Shown in pieces: positions 56,055-63,889 of a stretch of DNA of 64,000 bases (position 1 is the first letter of the stretch; each line of letters begins with the position of its first letter). The notes beneath the pieces were generated by a model. That model made no database searches and was not told where the DNA came from. It saw only the letters and a list, made by a program, of their open reading frames with translations. The position numbers and the translations under genes were made by a program. Origin of the DNA: Defluviitaleaceae bacterium (lineage in GTDB: Bacteria; Bacillota; Clostridia; Lachnospirales; WQUN01); NCBI GenBank assembly GCA_009780585.1, contig WQZS01000001.1, positions 62,001 through 126,000 of the forward strand, in the 5' to 3' direction.

Positions 56055-56285
56055 CTACGCCGCTTTTTCCGCGTATTTTACGATCGCGACTTCGGACGCA
56101 ATATTTTTTATTTCTTCCACGATTCCTTCAACGCGTTTATAGACAAAACCTTTATATGATACTTCCCCGCATTGGTCACATTTTTGACAAGGCACGCCTT
56201 TAATGATGACGACGCTTTCGCCAACCTCCGCTACATAAGTGTCGAATCCATCACGCATGTTTCCTTTACAAAAAACACATAACAT
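56055..56285 (-). CDS. YgiT-type zinc-finger (MqsA-like) protein
   Basis: 76 residues. Two CxxC pairs (CVFC and CQKCDQCG) surround a VVIIKGVPC stretch, the pattern of the YgiT-type zinc finger found at the N-terminus of MqsA antitoxins and in small stand-alone antitoxins. Here there is no C-terminal helix-turn-helix, only a short helical tail (RVEGIVEEIKNIA). I start at 56285, where AAAGGCGG lies about 10 bases upstream, rather than at an upstream ATG without such a site. No toxin gene is paired with it on this strand. It diverges from the type III system to its right. Confidence 0.7.
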   Translation of the reverse strand: MLCVFCKGNMRDGFDTYVAEVGESVVIIKGVPCQKCDQCGEVSYKGFVYKRVEGIVEEIKNIASEVAIVKYAEKAA

Positions 56286-56359
56286 GTCAATTACCCGCCT
56301 TTCTTTTAGTCCAATCATCTTTTCATTTGCCTTTGACATTCAAACAACGTTTTTCGGCC

Positions 56360-56388
56360 ATTCTATAATGACAATGACTTGTGGTCAA
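56360..56388 (-). promoter_or_regulatory. Promoter for the YgiT-type gene
   Basis: The minus strand has TTGACC, a 17-base spacer and TAGAAT, about 75 bases before the ATG. Confidence 0.6.
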
Positions 56389-56434
56389 TTTAACCATGGG
56401 TTATTTGTAAAAATCTTATTTGGTAAAATTTTTA

Positions 56435-56463
56435 TTGATTTTTTATTCAAAATTGCATATACT
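56435..56463 (+). promoter_or_regulatory. Promoter of the type III antitoxin RNA
   Basis: TTGATT, a 17-base spacer and TATACT form a good sigma-A promoter. Transcription would start near 56470, just before the repeats. Confidence 0.75.
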
Positions 56464-56487
56464 ACGGATACAAGGATTCAATTCCTT

Positions 56488-56539
56488 GGATGATTTGCTC
56501 GGAGGGCTACGAGCAAGGAAATCAAAAAAAAGTCCAAAC
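56488..56539 (+). repeat. Antitoxin RNA repeat 1
   Basis: 52-base unit. Stem 1 is 56495-56501 with 56510-56516. Stem 2 is GGGCT (56504-56508) with AGTCC (56531-56535), including one G-U pair. The linker is A-rich (56517-56530). Confidence 0.85.
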
Positions 56540-56590
56540 GGATGATTTGCTCGGAAGGCTACGAGCAAGACAAATAAAAAAAGCCTACTG
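56540..56590 (+). repeat. Antitoxin RNA repeat 2
   Basis: This is the second unit. Stem 1 is 56547-56553 with 56562-56568. Stem 2 is AGGCT (56556-56560) with AGCCT (56582-56586). Against repeat 1, one stem 2 pair changes from G-C to A-U and another from G-U to G-C. The start of a third unit (GATGAT at 56592) runs into the terminator. Confidence 0.85.
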
Positions 56591-56597
56591 AGATGAT

Positions 56598-56627
56598 AAA
56601 AACAGCCCTTTGTTGGGCTGTTTTTTG
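56598..56627 (+). terminator. Terminator between antitoxin RNA and toxin gene
   Basis: AACAGCCC and GGGCTGTT (8 bp, 6-base loop) are followed by T. Partial read-through would set the toxin-to-antitoxin ratio, as in known type III loci. Confidence 0.9.
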
Positions 56628-56641
56628 TAGGGGTGTTCTGC

Positions 56642-57070
56642 ATGGTAAAAATAGCTTTGCTTAAACAGGATTTTTACGATGATTATTCACATTGTTCGGA
56701 AATATTACATAAGGAAAAAAGGCCCCATATAATCGTTCAGATTGACATCGACGGAGTATTGTACGGTATACCCCTTCGGTCTAACATCAAGCACCCCCAC
56801 GTTATATGGACGGACCAACCTAATTTTTCCGGCCTTGACTTGTCAAAAACCGTCGTTATCACAGACAGCGATAAGTATATAGACGCCTCGAAGAAGCCTT
56901 ATATCAACAAACACGAATTTGACGTTATTCTCGAAATAGGAACGATTATCAAATTGGAGTTATCAAAATATATCAAGAAATACAAGAGCGCGAAAACAAA
57001 ACAACATATAAAACAAAATAAACGATTATGCGAATATTCAACGCTCCAGTATTTTGAACAATATATATAG
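56642..57070 (+). CDS. Type III toxin, TenpN/ToxN-like endoribonuclease
   Basis: 142 residues, no signal or membrane segment. The sequence fits the TenpN/ToxN/AbiQ toxin superfamily: an early FYDDYSHCSEIL, then KRPHIIVQIDIDGVLYGIPLRSNIKH in two overlapping parts (RPHIIVQIDIDG and YGIPLRSNIKH), GLDLSKTVVI with DKYID, and a basic C-terminal helix. These toxins are sequence-specific endoribonucleases that slow growth or cause phage abortive infection. AGGGG lies 8 bases before the ATG at 56642. The terminator and RNA repeats directly upstream are the strongest support. Family choice (TenpN rather than ToxN or CptN) is from memory of sequence pattern. Confidence 0.8.
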   Translation: MVKIALLKQDFYDDYSHCSEILHKEKRPHIIVQIDIDGVLYGIPLRSNIKHPHVIWTDQPNFSGLDLSKTVVITDSDKYIDASKKPYINKHEFDVILEIGTIIKLELSKYIKKYKSAKTKQHIKQNKRLCEYSTLQYFEQYI

Positions 57071-57112
57071 AAAGCGGCCCGCAAACGATTTTCGCTTGCG
57101 GGCCGCTTTATT
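57071..57112. terminator. Bidirectional terminator
   Basis: A 14-bp perfect stem (57071-57084 with 57096-57109; AAAGCGGCCCGCAA on the left arm) has an 11-base loop. It closes both the toxin transcript and the minus-strand opp operon. Confidence 0.92.
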
Positions 57113-57132
57113 GTTAAATTATCTTTGCTTAA

Positions 57133-59124
57133 TTATCCACGGACCGGTTGGTCGGCGGTCAGCCTTATCGTATGCCAGCCGTAGTCCCTTGTGAGGGTGG
57201 TGATGCGGGTGTCCCAGTTGGCCACACGGTTGTTGACCGCGGTTAGGGCCACGCCCCATGTAGAGGGGAAGTAGAAAATAGTATTGTACATATACCATTG
57301 CAAGTCGCTCATGGCTTCCATCAGGAAATCCATATCCCAAGCGTCCATGGAGTTAACGCGGGCCAGGATGGCATCCAATTCGGGGCTGTTGTGGCGTGAG
57401 GCGTTTTCAAATTCCTCGCGTGACCACATGGAGTTGGCGGGGTTGGCGCCATGCTGCCATCCGCCGGACCAGAAATGCACTTCGTCGCCGTCGTCGTCAA
57501 AGTCCATCGCGTCCCAAATCGTCCAAATGTCATGGAACATGCCTTGCCACAAGGATACGCGGATACCCACGTCGCCCCATGCCTGCGTGAGGGCCATGTA
57601 GTACCATTCGGCGGTGGGGCTTTCGGCCATTGCCCAAATGAGGTCCATACGGGAGCCGTCCAACCAAGTGCGGTAACCTTCCGAGTCGCGGTTGGTAAAG
57701 CCCGCTTCGTCCAAAACCCGGTTGGCTTCCGCGGGGTCATAGGGGAACATGGGCACGGACAAATCCATTAAGGGCCTGTGCCTTATGGGGAGGTAGGAAC
57801 CGGCGGGGAAGTTCAAGCCGTTGTAACGTACCTGCGTAATCGTCAGCCAGTCGATGGCCAGCGCCATGGCTTTGCGGATGGCATACGCTTCGGGGCGCAT
57901 CATATCGTGTACGCGGTACCCGCTGCTTGGGTCCGCGGGGTCGTTCAGCATTTCGGATACGTTTTGGTTCGTTTCAAAACACCACCAACCCATACGGAAG
58001 GCGTAGTGACTTTGGCTGGCGCGGCCGGGTGAACCGAAGTAACGCCAGTTTTCGGGTTCCATATGATAAGGGAAGTCCAACGCGCGGAAGCTTACGGAGT
58101 CAAACTCGCCGGCTACCATGGCATCGGCTACCATGTCGCCGGAAATACGGCGGATAACCTTAGTTTCGATATGGGGCACACCCCATACGTAGTCTTCGTT
58201 ACGCGTCAAGAGGTAGGATTCGCCGGGTTCGGCGTGTACGAACTTGAACGGTCCCCAGCCGATGGGTGTTTCACGTACGTAGGGGCTGTCAATCATTTCG
58301 GCTACGTTGTCGGGGTAATACGGGCTAAACAAGTGCGCGGGCATGGGTGATGTCCAAACGCCGAAGTACATGATGGTCGGCGCGAATTCGTCGAAGTATA
58401 TGGTCAGCGCCCTGTTGTTGTTTGACAGTACAAGGCCCTCGATACGGTCGGCTTCTTGGGCGTTGTATTCCCAAATACCGACGATATCCGATGTGTTGCC
58501 CGTGCGGAAGTGACGCGGGCCTTTATGGTCGGGGTGCGCCATTACGTGGAGGGTAAAGTACAGGTCATACAGCGTTAGGGGTACCCCGTCGTGCCAGTTT
58601 ACGTCGTAGTGCTGCGTAATGGTAATGGAGCGTGAAGCCATGTCGTGGGACACGGTCCATACGCCGCCTTCGCCGAACTGGTCAAATTCGTTCATTTCGA
58701 TCAATCCGCCGGCGGTGCCCAGCACGTCGGCAACAAAGCCGTCAACTTGGGACATGCTGAAAAGCGCGCCGCCGATAACGCCTTGCCACGGCGAGGGTTC
58801 AACGATACCGCGTTGGTAAATCGTACCCTGTACGTGGGGCAAACCGTTGTCCCCATGCTGCGGGAAACGCGTCATCGCGTCCTCAAGCATATTTAGGGGA
58901 TGCCCGGGGGGAATACGGAATTCGTCGATGTCATCGAATTGTTGGCGTTCGTCGTCTTCGCCGGTCCCCACATTATTATTTTGCGGGGGTTGCGGCGTAG
59001 GCGTCGTGGCTACGGCCGGTGTCGCGGTGGGGGTTGGTTCGTTGTTTTCGTTACCGCGGCAAGCGGTAAGTGCTGTCAGCGCCAGCGCAGTGACAACCAA
59101 AAGCAGTAAAAGCACTTTCTTCAT
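57133..59124 (-). CDS. oppA: Peptide ABC transporter substrate-binding lipoprotein
   Basis: 663 residues. The lipobox is ALTALTAC, followed by a long Thr/Pro/Asn-rich linker. The body is a family 5 (OppA/DppA-type) binding protein: DVNWHDGVPLTLYDLYFTL, YVRETPIGWGPFKF, RKAMALAIDWLTI, and FSGGWQ-like HFWSGGWQHG near the end. It delivers oligopeptides or related ligands to the permeases encoded just upstream. It is the last gene of a five-gene operon and is closed by the 57071 terminator. Ligand specificity cannot be told, so the opp name is generic. Confidence 0.9.
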   Translation of the reverse strand: MKKVLLLLLVVTALALTALTACRGNENNEPTPTATPAVATTPTPQPPQNNNVGTGEDDERQQFDDIDEFRIPPGHPLNMLEDAMTRFPQHGDNGLPHVQGTIYQRGIVEPSPWQGVIGGALFSMSQVDGFVADVLGTAGGLIEMNEFDQFGEGGVWTVSHDMASRSITITQHYDVNWHDGVPLTLYDLYFTLHVMAHPDHKGPRHFRTGNTSDIVGIWEYNAQEADRIEGLVLSNNNRALTIYFDEFAPTIMYFGVWTSPMPAHLFSPYYPDNVAEMIDSPYVRETPIGWGPFKFVHAEPGESYLLTRNEDYVWGVPHIETKVIRRISGDMVADAMVAGEFDSVSFRALDFPYHMEPENWRYFGSPGRASQSHYAFRMGWWCFETNQNVSEMLNDPADPSSGYRVHDMMRPEAYAIRKAMALAIDWLTITQVRYNGLNFPAGSYLPIRHRPLMDLSVPMFPYDPAEANRVLDEAGFTNRDSEGYRTWLDGSRMDLIWAMAESPTAEWYYMALTQAWGDVGIRVSLWQGMFHDIWTIWDAMDFDDDGDEVHFWSGGWQHGANPANSMWSREEFENASRHNSPELDAILARVNSMDAWDMDFLMEAMSDLQWYMYNTIFYFPSTWGVALTAVNNRVANWDTRITTLTRDYGWHTIRLTADQPVRG

Positions 59125-59175
59125 ATTACTCTTCCTTTCTTTGGAGGGGTTGCCTCTTTTATATTCGCGTTGTTG

Positions 59176-60045
59176 CTAAACGCTTCTTTTTCGGGCGTCG
59201 GCGGCGCGGTTGATTGCCTGGCCGACGAAGTTGATGCACAGCATTAATATAAGGATCAGCAACGCGGCGGGCAGCCATTGCCACGGTCGTTGCTGCATGG
59301 TGCCTGAGGAACGCGCGTAAGCCAAATGCTGACCCAGGCTGGGTACCCCCGGCGGCAAGCCGAAGCCGAGGAAGGTCAGGCCGATTTCCAGCCCCATGTT
59401 GCCCGCCAGCACCAGCGTCAAGCCGCTGGTGATAATCGAAACCAAATTCGGCAGCACTTCGCGTATCATAATAACGATATTGGGCGTGCCCAGCGTTTTG
59501 GAAGCGGCGACGTAATCCAACCGCCCTTGCTGCAAGGTCATGACGCGGACAAGACCCGTCATGGTCAGCCAGCCGCCCACCAGTATAATCATCCCCGAAA
59601 AACCCAGCCACGTTTTGAACGTGATGATCGAGCGGAACAGGATAATCAGCATCAAACCGGGAATCATGCCCCAGAACGCGATCAGACGCATCGCCACGTT
59701 TTCCACATGCCCGCCGTAAAAACCTATAAACAAGCCTATAAATATCCCGATACTTGCCCCGCCTATGGTTACGACGAAGGAAATATTCAATGAGTTTCGC
59801 GCCGCCAGCACCAACTGCTGTATCATGCAGCGCCCCATCGGGTCGGTACCCAAACGGAAATCCGGGCTTGGCCGTTGGTTCATGGTAAACATGCTGAGCC
59901 GCATGGCCTGCGTTTCGTCAATGATGTAATAGCCCCAAAAATAAACCGTAGCCACGATGCCGATGAACAGGAACAATCCGAACAGCGCCAGCTTATCGTT
60001 GCGTATTTCCTTCCATACTACGCCCAATCCGCCTTTTTCCATCAT
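59176..60045 (-). CDS. oppC: Peptide ABC transporter permease (OppC/DppC type)
   Basis: 289 residues with six membrane segments. The permease signature region (YVAASKTLGTPNIVIMIREVLPN) lies at about 185, given here as KTLGTPNIVIMIREVLP. An early extracytoplasmic LGTDPMGRCM matches the OppC family. AAAGGGGG lies a few bases before the ATG at 60045; a second ATG at 60042 is equally possible. A longer form would start inside oppB. It forms the inner-membrane channel with OppB. Confidence 0.93.
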   Translation of the reverse strand: MMEKGGLGVVWKEIRNDKLALFGLFLFIGIVATVYFWGYYIIDETQAMRLSMFTMNQRPSPDFRLGTDPMGRCMIQQLVLAARNSLNISFVVTIGGASIGIFIGLFIGFYGGHVENVAMRLIAFWGMIPGLMLIILFRSIITFKTWLGFSGMIILVGGWLTMTGLVRVMTLQQGRLDYVAASKTLGTPNIVIMIREVLPNLVSIITSGLTLVLAGNMGLEIGLTFLGFGLPPGVPSLGQHLAYARSSGTMQQRPWQWLPAALLILILMLCINFVGQAINRAADARKRSV

Positions 60046-60055
60046 CGCACCCCCT

Positions 60056-61021
60056 TTATTTAATCCGTATCCGCGGATCAACGAGCATAATGGTCAAATC
60101 CGCAAGCAATCCCGCCATAACACCCACAAAGGCATAGAACATAATCAACGCGTTCGCCACGGGCCAGTCGCGGCCGGATACGGAATTGACGAACAACTGT
60201 CCCATGCCGTTAATCGAAAACACCGTTTCGATAAAAATCGAGCCCGTGAAAACAAACGCGATGGACGCCCCCATACCCCCGGCAATGGGCAATATCGCGT
60301 TGCGCAGGATATGGCGCGTGTATACGCGGCGTTCGGGCGTACCCTTACTGCGCGCGGTGGTGACGAAATCGGAGGATTGCACGTCGATGATTTGGTTGCG
60401 CAGGTAATAAATCGTTGCCGTTCCGCCCAAGATCGCGCCCGTCATTGAGGGCAGCACCAAATGGTGCAGACGGCTCCAAAATTCCGCCCATCCCCCTTGG
60501 AAGGCGGCAATAACCGACACCGAGTTCATGGCGGGGAACCAACCATAATGGAAGGCGAAAATAAATATCATAAGGAGACCCATTACAATCGTGGGTATGC
60601 TGAAGAAGATAAAGATATAAAACATGATTATCTTGTCGGGCAGCCGGTTATGCTTGCGCCCGGCGATAATACCCAGCGGAATCGCTATCGCGTACAGTAA
60701 AATCGTCGTCATTATCGACAGGCGCACCGTGTTCATCATATTGTCGCCGATAACCTTGGTTACGGGTACGCGATGCTGTAAGCTCCGCCCGAGGTCGCCG
60801 CGCAGGACATTACCCACCCAACGCGAATACTGCACATACCAAGGGTCGTTTAAGCCGGCTTCCTCGCGCATACGGTTGATTTCCCCCGGCGGCATACCGG
60901 GCTCCAATTGCCCGCGCAAAGCGTCCCCCGGCATAAACTGCGCCAACACGAAAACCATGACGCTCAAGCCGATGAGCTGGGGTATTGCTATCAATAAACG
61001 CCTGACGACTGTTTTCCACAT
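60056..61021 (-). CDS. oppB: Peptide ABC transporter permease (OppB/DppB type)
   Basis: 321 residues with six membrane segments. It starts with the family pattern RLLIAIPQLIGLSVMVFVL and FMPGDALRGQ. The coupling loop is TTARSKGTPERRVYTRHIL (about 225), and SIFIETVFSINGMGQL follows. It sits between the ATPase gene oppF and oppC, with 10-11 base gaps on each side, and forms the heterodimeric channel with OppC. Confidence 0.95.
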   Translation of the reverse strand: MWKTVVRRLLIAIPQLIGLSVMVFVLAQFMPGDALRGQLEPGMPPGEINRMREEAGLNDPWYVQYSRWVGNVLRGDLGRSLQHRVPVTKVIGDNMMNTVRLSIMTTILLYAIAIPLGIIAGRKHNRLPDKIIMFYIFIFFSIPTIVMGLLMIFIFAFHYGWFPAMNSVSVIAAFQGGWAEFWSRLHHLVLPSMTGAILGGTATIYYLRNQIIDVQSSDFVTTARSKGTPERRVYTRHILRNAILPIAGGMGASIAFVFTGSIFIETVFSINGMGQLFVNSVSGRDWPVANALIMFYAFVGVMAGLLADLTIMLVDPRIRIK

Positions 61022-61032
61022 ACGTTACACCT

Positions 61033-61959
61033 CTACAGCATCGCGACTTGGTGCGTGTCGCTGATGGGCCTTAAATCATATACGCCGTAGCCGTCCCTGT
61101 AATAATCGGGGAGCTCCTTTTCGTACAGGGCGTTGATTTCGGCGCGGTTACGCGCGTTGTCCTTGCGTTTGTTCGGGTCGATGTCGGGGATGGCGGCGAT
61201 GAGGCGCTTGGTGTATATGTGCGCCGCGTTTTCATAGATGTCCTTCCGCGTGCCGTATTCCACGAAGCGCGCGTGGTGCATGATGGCAAGGTGTTCGCAC
61301 ATGTGCTTCACCACGCCCAAGTCGTGGCTGATAAAGAGGTACGCCATCTTCAATTCCTGCTGGATATCCTTCAAGTGGTTAAGCACTTGCGCTTGAACGG
61401 ACAAGTCGAGCGCGCTGACGGGTTCGTCGCATACGATGAGCCTGGGTTTTAACGCGATGGCCCGCGCCACGCCGATGCGTTGCCGCTGGCCGCCGGAGAA
61501 TTCGAAGGGGTATTTGCTTGCGTTATCGGGCGTCATGCCCACGATGGATAGCAATTCGTCCACGCGCTTGCGTTCTTCCGTTTTGGAAAGGTTTTCGAAG
61601 TTGCGCAGGGGTTCGGCGATGATGTCCAGCACCCTCTTGCGGGGGTTAAGAGACGAGTATACATCCTGGAAGATCATCTGCACGCTCTTGCGGTAGGGGG
61701 AGCGGTTCTTACGCACCGATTTCGTAATGTCCTTGCCGTCGAACCGTATGGTGCCCGCGGTGATGTGCGTCAGGCCCAGTATCGATTTGCCGATCGTACT
61801 CTTGCCGCTGCCCGATTCCCCCACCAAACCGATGGTTTGCCCCGGTTCTATGGAAAAAGAAACGCCGTCCACGGCCTTTACGTAGCCGACTACGCGCCCC
61901 AATATGCCGCCGTGGATGGGAAAATGGACCTTCAAGTCCTTTACTTCCAACAATGCCAT
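61033..61959 (-). CDS. oppF: Peptide ABC transporter ATPase (OppF/DppF type)
   Basis: 308 residues. The Walker A motif is GLVGESGSGKST (about 45), the signature is EFSGGQRQRIGVARA, and Walker B is LIVCDEPVSALD. The C-terminal oligopeptide-transporter extension has HIYTKRLIAAIPDIDP. It powers uptake together with OppD. It follows oppD by 3 bases. Confidence 0.96.
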   Translation of the reverse strand: MALLEVKDLKVHFPIHGGILGRVVGYVKAVDGVSFSIEPGQTIGLVGESGSGKSTIGKSILGLTHITAGTIRFDGKDITKSVRKNRSPYRKSVQMIFQDVYSSLNPRKRVLDIIAEPLRNFENLSKTEERKRVDELLSIVGMTPDNASKYPFEFSGGQRQRIGVARAIALKPRLIVCDEPVSALDLSVQAQVLNHLKDIQQELKMAYLFISHDLGVVKHMCEHLAIMHHARFVEYGTRKDIYENAAHIYTKRLIAAIPDIDPNKRKDNARNRAEINALYEKELPDYYRDGYGVYDLRPISDTHQVAML

Positions 61960-61962
61960 ATC

Positions 61963-62958
61963 CTATGCCCCCGCTTTAAGGGTAAATGTCTTATAACAAC
62001 TGCAAAGCACGAAATGCCCGGGGGAAACTTCGTGGTATTGGGGATCTTCCTCGTGAAGGCTCGCGTGGTGCCAAGGGATGCGCTCGGCGAAACGGCAGCC
62101 CGACCGCGGGAGGTTTTGAAGGCTCGGAACGATGCCTTGGATCGTATGCAACCGCGCTTCCTCGGTTAACGCGCTTGGCATGGAGTTAAGCAGGGAACGG
62201 GTATAAGGATGCAGGGGATTGGCGAACAACTCGAATACCGTCGCGATTTCCACAATCTGCCCGGCGTACATAACGGCTACGCGGTCGGCGATGTCGGCCA
62301 CCACGCCCAGGTCGTGGGTAATCAACAACATACTGCCGCCCGTGCTTCCGCGCAGTTCGTCCAGCAAGTCCAATATCTGCGCTTGGATCGTCACGTCCAG
62401 CGCGGTCGTGGGTTCGTCGGCGATAATGATTTCGGGCTTGGCGGCGATGGCCATGGCGATCATGGCGCGTTGGCGCATCCCGCCGGACAATTCATGCGGG
62501 AATTGGTCATAGGTAAGCGCGGGGTTGACCATGCCTACCTGATCCAATAATTCCAGCGTGCGCGATTTTTTTTCGGAACGGTTCATATTCGTGTGGTAGG
62601 TGAGGGTTTCCTCAATTTGCGCGCCCACGCGCATGAGGGGGTTCATGGCGGTAAGCGGGTCCTGGAAGATCATGCCGATGCTCCCGCCCCGTATCTTGTT
62701 GATTTCGGGCAGGGTCATGGTCAGCAGGTTTTTGCCTTCGTACAGCACTTCCCCTTCGCAGCGGGTGTAGTTCATATTGTGTAAACGGGTAATGGAAAGG
62801 GCCATAGCGGATTTGCCGCAGCCCGACTCGCCTACCAAGGCGAAGACTTCGTTTTTATAGATATCCAAATTAACGCCGTCAACGGCCGCGTAATATTCGC
62901 CTTCCACGCGGAAGGATGTCCGTAAGTCTTTTACTTGCAACAATACGTCCTGCGCCAT
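61963..62958 (-). CDS. oppD: Peptide ABC transporter ATPase (OppD/DppD type)
   Basis: 331 residues. Walker A is [12 protein letters not shown] (about 43), the signature is [15 protein letters not shown], and Walker B is [12 protein letters not shown]. The C-terminal region with [12 protein letters not shown] and [10 protein letters not shown] fits the OppD family, although the usual Fe-S-type cysteine cluster is mostly reduced. I choose ATG 62958; a GTG at 62967 is possible. It is the first gene of the operon, with a good promoter at 62993-63021. Confidence 0.95.
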   Translation of the reverse strand: MAQDVLLQVKDLRTSFRVEGEYYAAVDGVNLDIYKNEVFALVGESGCGKSAMALSITRLHNMNYTRCEGEVLYEGKNLLTMTLPEINKIRGGSIGMIFQDPLTAMNPLMRVGAQIEETLTYHTNMNRSEKKSRTLELLDQVGMVNPALTYDQFPHELSGGMRQRAMIAMAIAAKPEIIIADEPTTALDVTIQAQILDLLDELRGSTGGSMLLITHDLGVVADIADRVAVMYAGQIVEIATVFELFANPLHPYTRSLLNSMPSALTEEARLHTIQGIVPSLQNLPRSGCRFAERIPWHHASLHEEDPQYHEVSPGHFVLCSCYKTFTLKAGA

Positions 62959-62992
62959 CACCGACACCGACCTTGATTATGTATTTCCGCGC

Positions 62993-63021
62993 ATTTTACT
63001 TTGGATTCGGTAAATTGTCTA
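62993..63021 (-). promoter_or_regulatory. oppD: Promoter of the opp operon
   Basis: The minus strand has TAGACA, a 17-base spacer and TAAAAT, 35 bases before the oppD ATG. Confidence 0.7.
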
Positions 63022-63027
63022 TTTTTC

Positions 63028-63051
63028 GCGGACCACCTTTAGACCGTCCGC
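63028..63051. promoter_or_regulatory. Inverted repeat upstream of the opp promoter
   Basis: GCGGAC and GTCCGC form a 6-bp inverted repeat with a 12-base centre just upstream of the -35. It could be an activator site. Confidence 0.3.
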
Positions 63052-63063
63052 CGCTGTCATTTT

Positions 63064-63118
63064 ATATAAAAAAACAACCTTATACGCGTTGTTTATTGGC
63101 ATAACGCATAAGGCTGTT
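63064..63118 (-). terminator. Second, imperfect terminator hairpin after the DUF445 gene
   Basis: On the minus strand AACAGCCTTATGCGTT pairs imperfectly with a later AACGCGTATAAGG stretch, followed by seven T. It lies beyond the first terminator and may back it up. Confidence 0.6.
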
Positions 63119-63162
63119 AACAGCACATGATCGATCGCTTTATTTTACGGCTTGTCTTTTTA

Positions 63163-63185
63163 TAAAAAAGGGGAGATAAGCCCCG
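63163..63185 (-). terminator. Terminator of the DUF445 gene
   Basis: On the minus strand a short GGGG/CCCC stem with a 7-base loop is followed by six T, 13 bases after the stop codon. Confidence 0.6.
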
Positions 63186-63197
63186 CACCCTTTGTCA

Positions 63198-63854
63198 TTA
63201 TGCCGAAAGTAACGGAATCAACGTCAATAAACCGATCAAAAAACCGAATACGCCGCCCAACATGACGATGACCCTAAGCTCACGCCCCACCACGGACAGG
63301 ATCATCGCCTCCGCTTCGGCCACGTCGTACGCCGCCATCTTTTTTTCGACCATATCGGCGATGGGGATATTTTGGGCGACGGTAAACATTTTATCGCTTA
63401 ACAACGCCTGGTTAGATTCCTCGGACAAATATTTTACCAACCCCTCTTTGATGCTTGCGTACACCTTATCCTTGTTGACGAACATGGAGGCGAATCCGCT
63501 GACGTTTTCCTTCACGATATTACGCGTCAGCTCCGCCAGGTTCCTGTCCAGCTCGGGGAAGCGTTCGGACAGGTTTTTAATATTGTCAACGGCGTCGGCA
63601 AAAAACCGCTCGGGGTCAACCAACGATTGGGTCAGCACCTCGGGGGTCAACAGGTGTTTTTGTATCGCCTCACCCAGCTTGCGCCCCAGCTTCGCCTTCT
63701 CACGCGGGACCAAGCCCGGCGTAAAGGGTATACGCAGGCCGAACACGCGCTTTTCTTTATGCGGGCGGAACAGCATGACGATCGCGATCCAGTTGGTCGA
63801 AAACGCGATGATTGCGCCCAATATCGGCGGCAACAGGTAGTTGAGAATATTCAT
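63198..63854 (-). CDS. DUF445 family membrane protein
   Basis: 218 residues. Hydrophobic segments stand at both ends (about 5-28 and 190-214), with a helical region between. The N-terminus has the family pattern GAIIAFSTNWIAIVMLFRPH and FTPGLVPREKAKLGRKLG. This is the shorter form of the family; YheB-type members are about twice as long. AAAGGA lies 10 bases before the ATG. The function is unknown; a link to the envelope or to sporulation has been suggested for relatives. It diverges from rsmA with only 35 bases between the starts. Confidence 0.88.
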   Translation of the reverse strand: MNILNYLLPPILGAIIAFSTNWIAIVMLFRPHKEKRVFGLRIPFTPGLVPREKAKLGRKLGEAIQKHLLTPEVLTQSLVDPERFFADAVDNIKNLSERFPELDRNLAELTRNIVKENVSGFASMFVNKDKVYASIKEGLVKYLSEESNQALLSDKMFTVAQNIPIADMVEKKMAAYDVAEAEAMILSVVGRELRVIVMLGGVFGFLIGLLTLIPLLSA

Positions 63855-63877
63855 GATGTATATGTCCTTTTATATAG

Positions 63878-63883
63878 TATAAT
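63878..63883 (+). promoter_or_regulatory. rsmA: -10 box of a possibly leaderless rsmA transcript
   Basis: TATAAT ends 6 bases before the rsmA ATG, so transcription would begin at or next to the start codon. No clear -35 and no ribosome binding site are visible. Confidence 0.5.
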
Positions 63884-63889
63884 CGCGTT

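Larger units (their letters stand above)
56470..56627 (+). ncRNA. Type III antitoxin RNA (ToxI/TenpI-like)
   Basis: The predicted transcript starts with a small hairpin (CAAGGA with TCCTTG). It then carries two 52-base tandem repeats and ends at a Rho-independent terminator before the toxin gene. Each repeat has a 7-bp stem (TTGCTCG with CGAGCAA) whose loop can pair with a downstream 5-base stretch across an A-rich linker. This is an H-type pseudoknot, the fold known for ToxI-type antitoxins. In the known systems the toxin cuts its own repeat RNA and is held inactive by the product. The fold here is inferred by eye. Confidence 0.78.

Noticed and set aside
56326..56397. Short minus-strand frame upstream of the YgiT-type gene resembling the start of a DUF4258 toxin
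   Set aside because: It is only about 24 codons long, lacks a ribosome binding site, and overlaps the likely promoter of the YgiT-type gene.
56488..56590. Possible two-repeat CRISPR array
   Set aside because: The repeats are contiguous with no variable spacers, each forms a pseudoknot, and they precede a toxin gene, so the RNA antitoxin reading fits better. No cas genes are present.
56443..56643. 66-codon minus-strand frame across the antitoxin repeats
   Set aside because: It is antisense to the repeats and terminator, and its internal similarity only reflects the tandem repeats.
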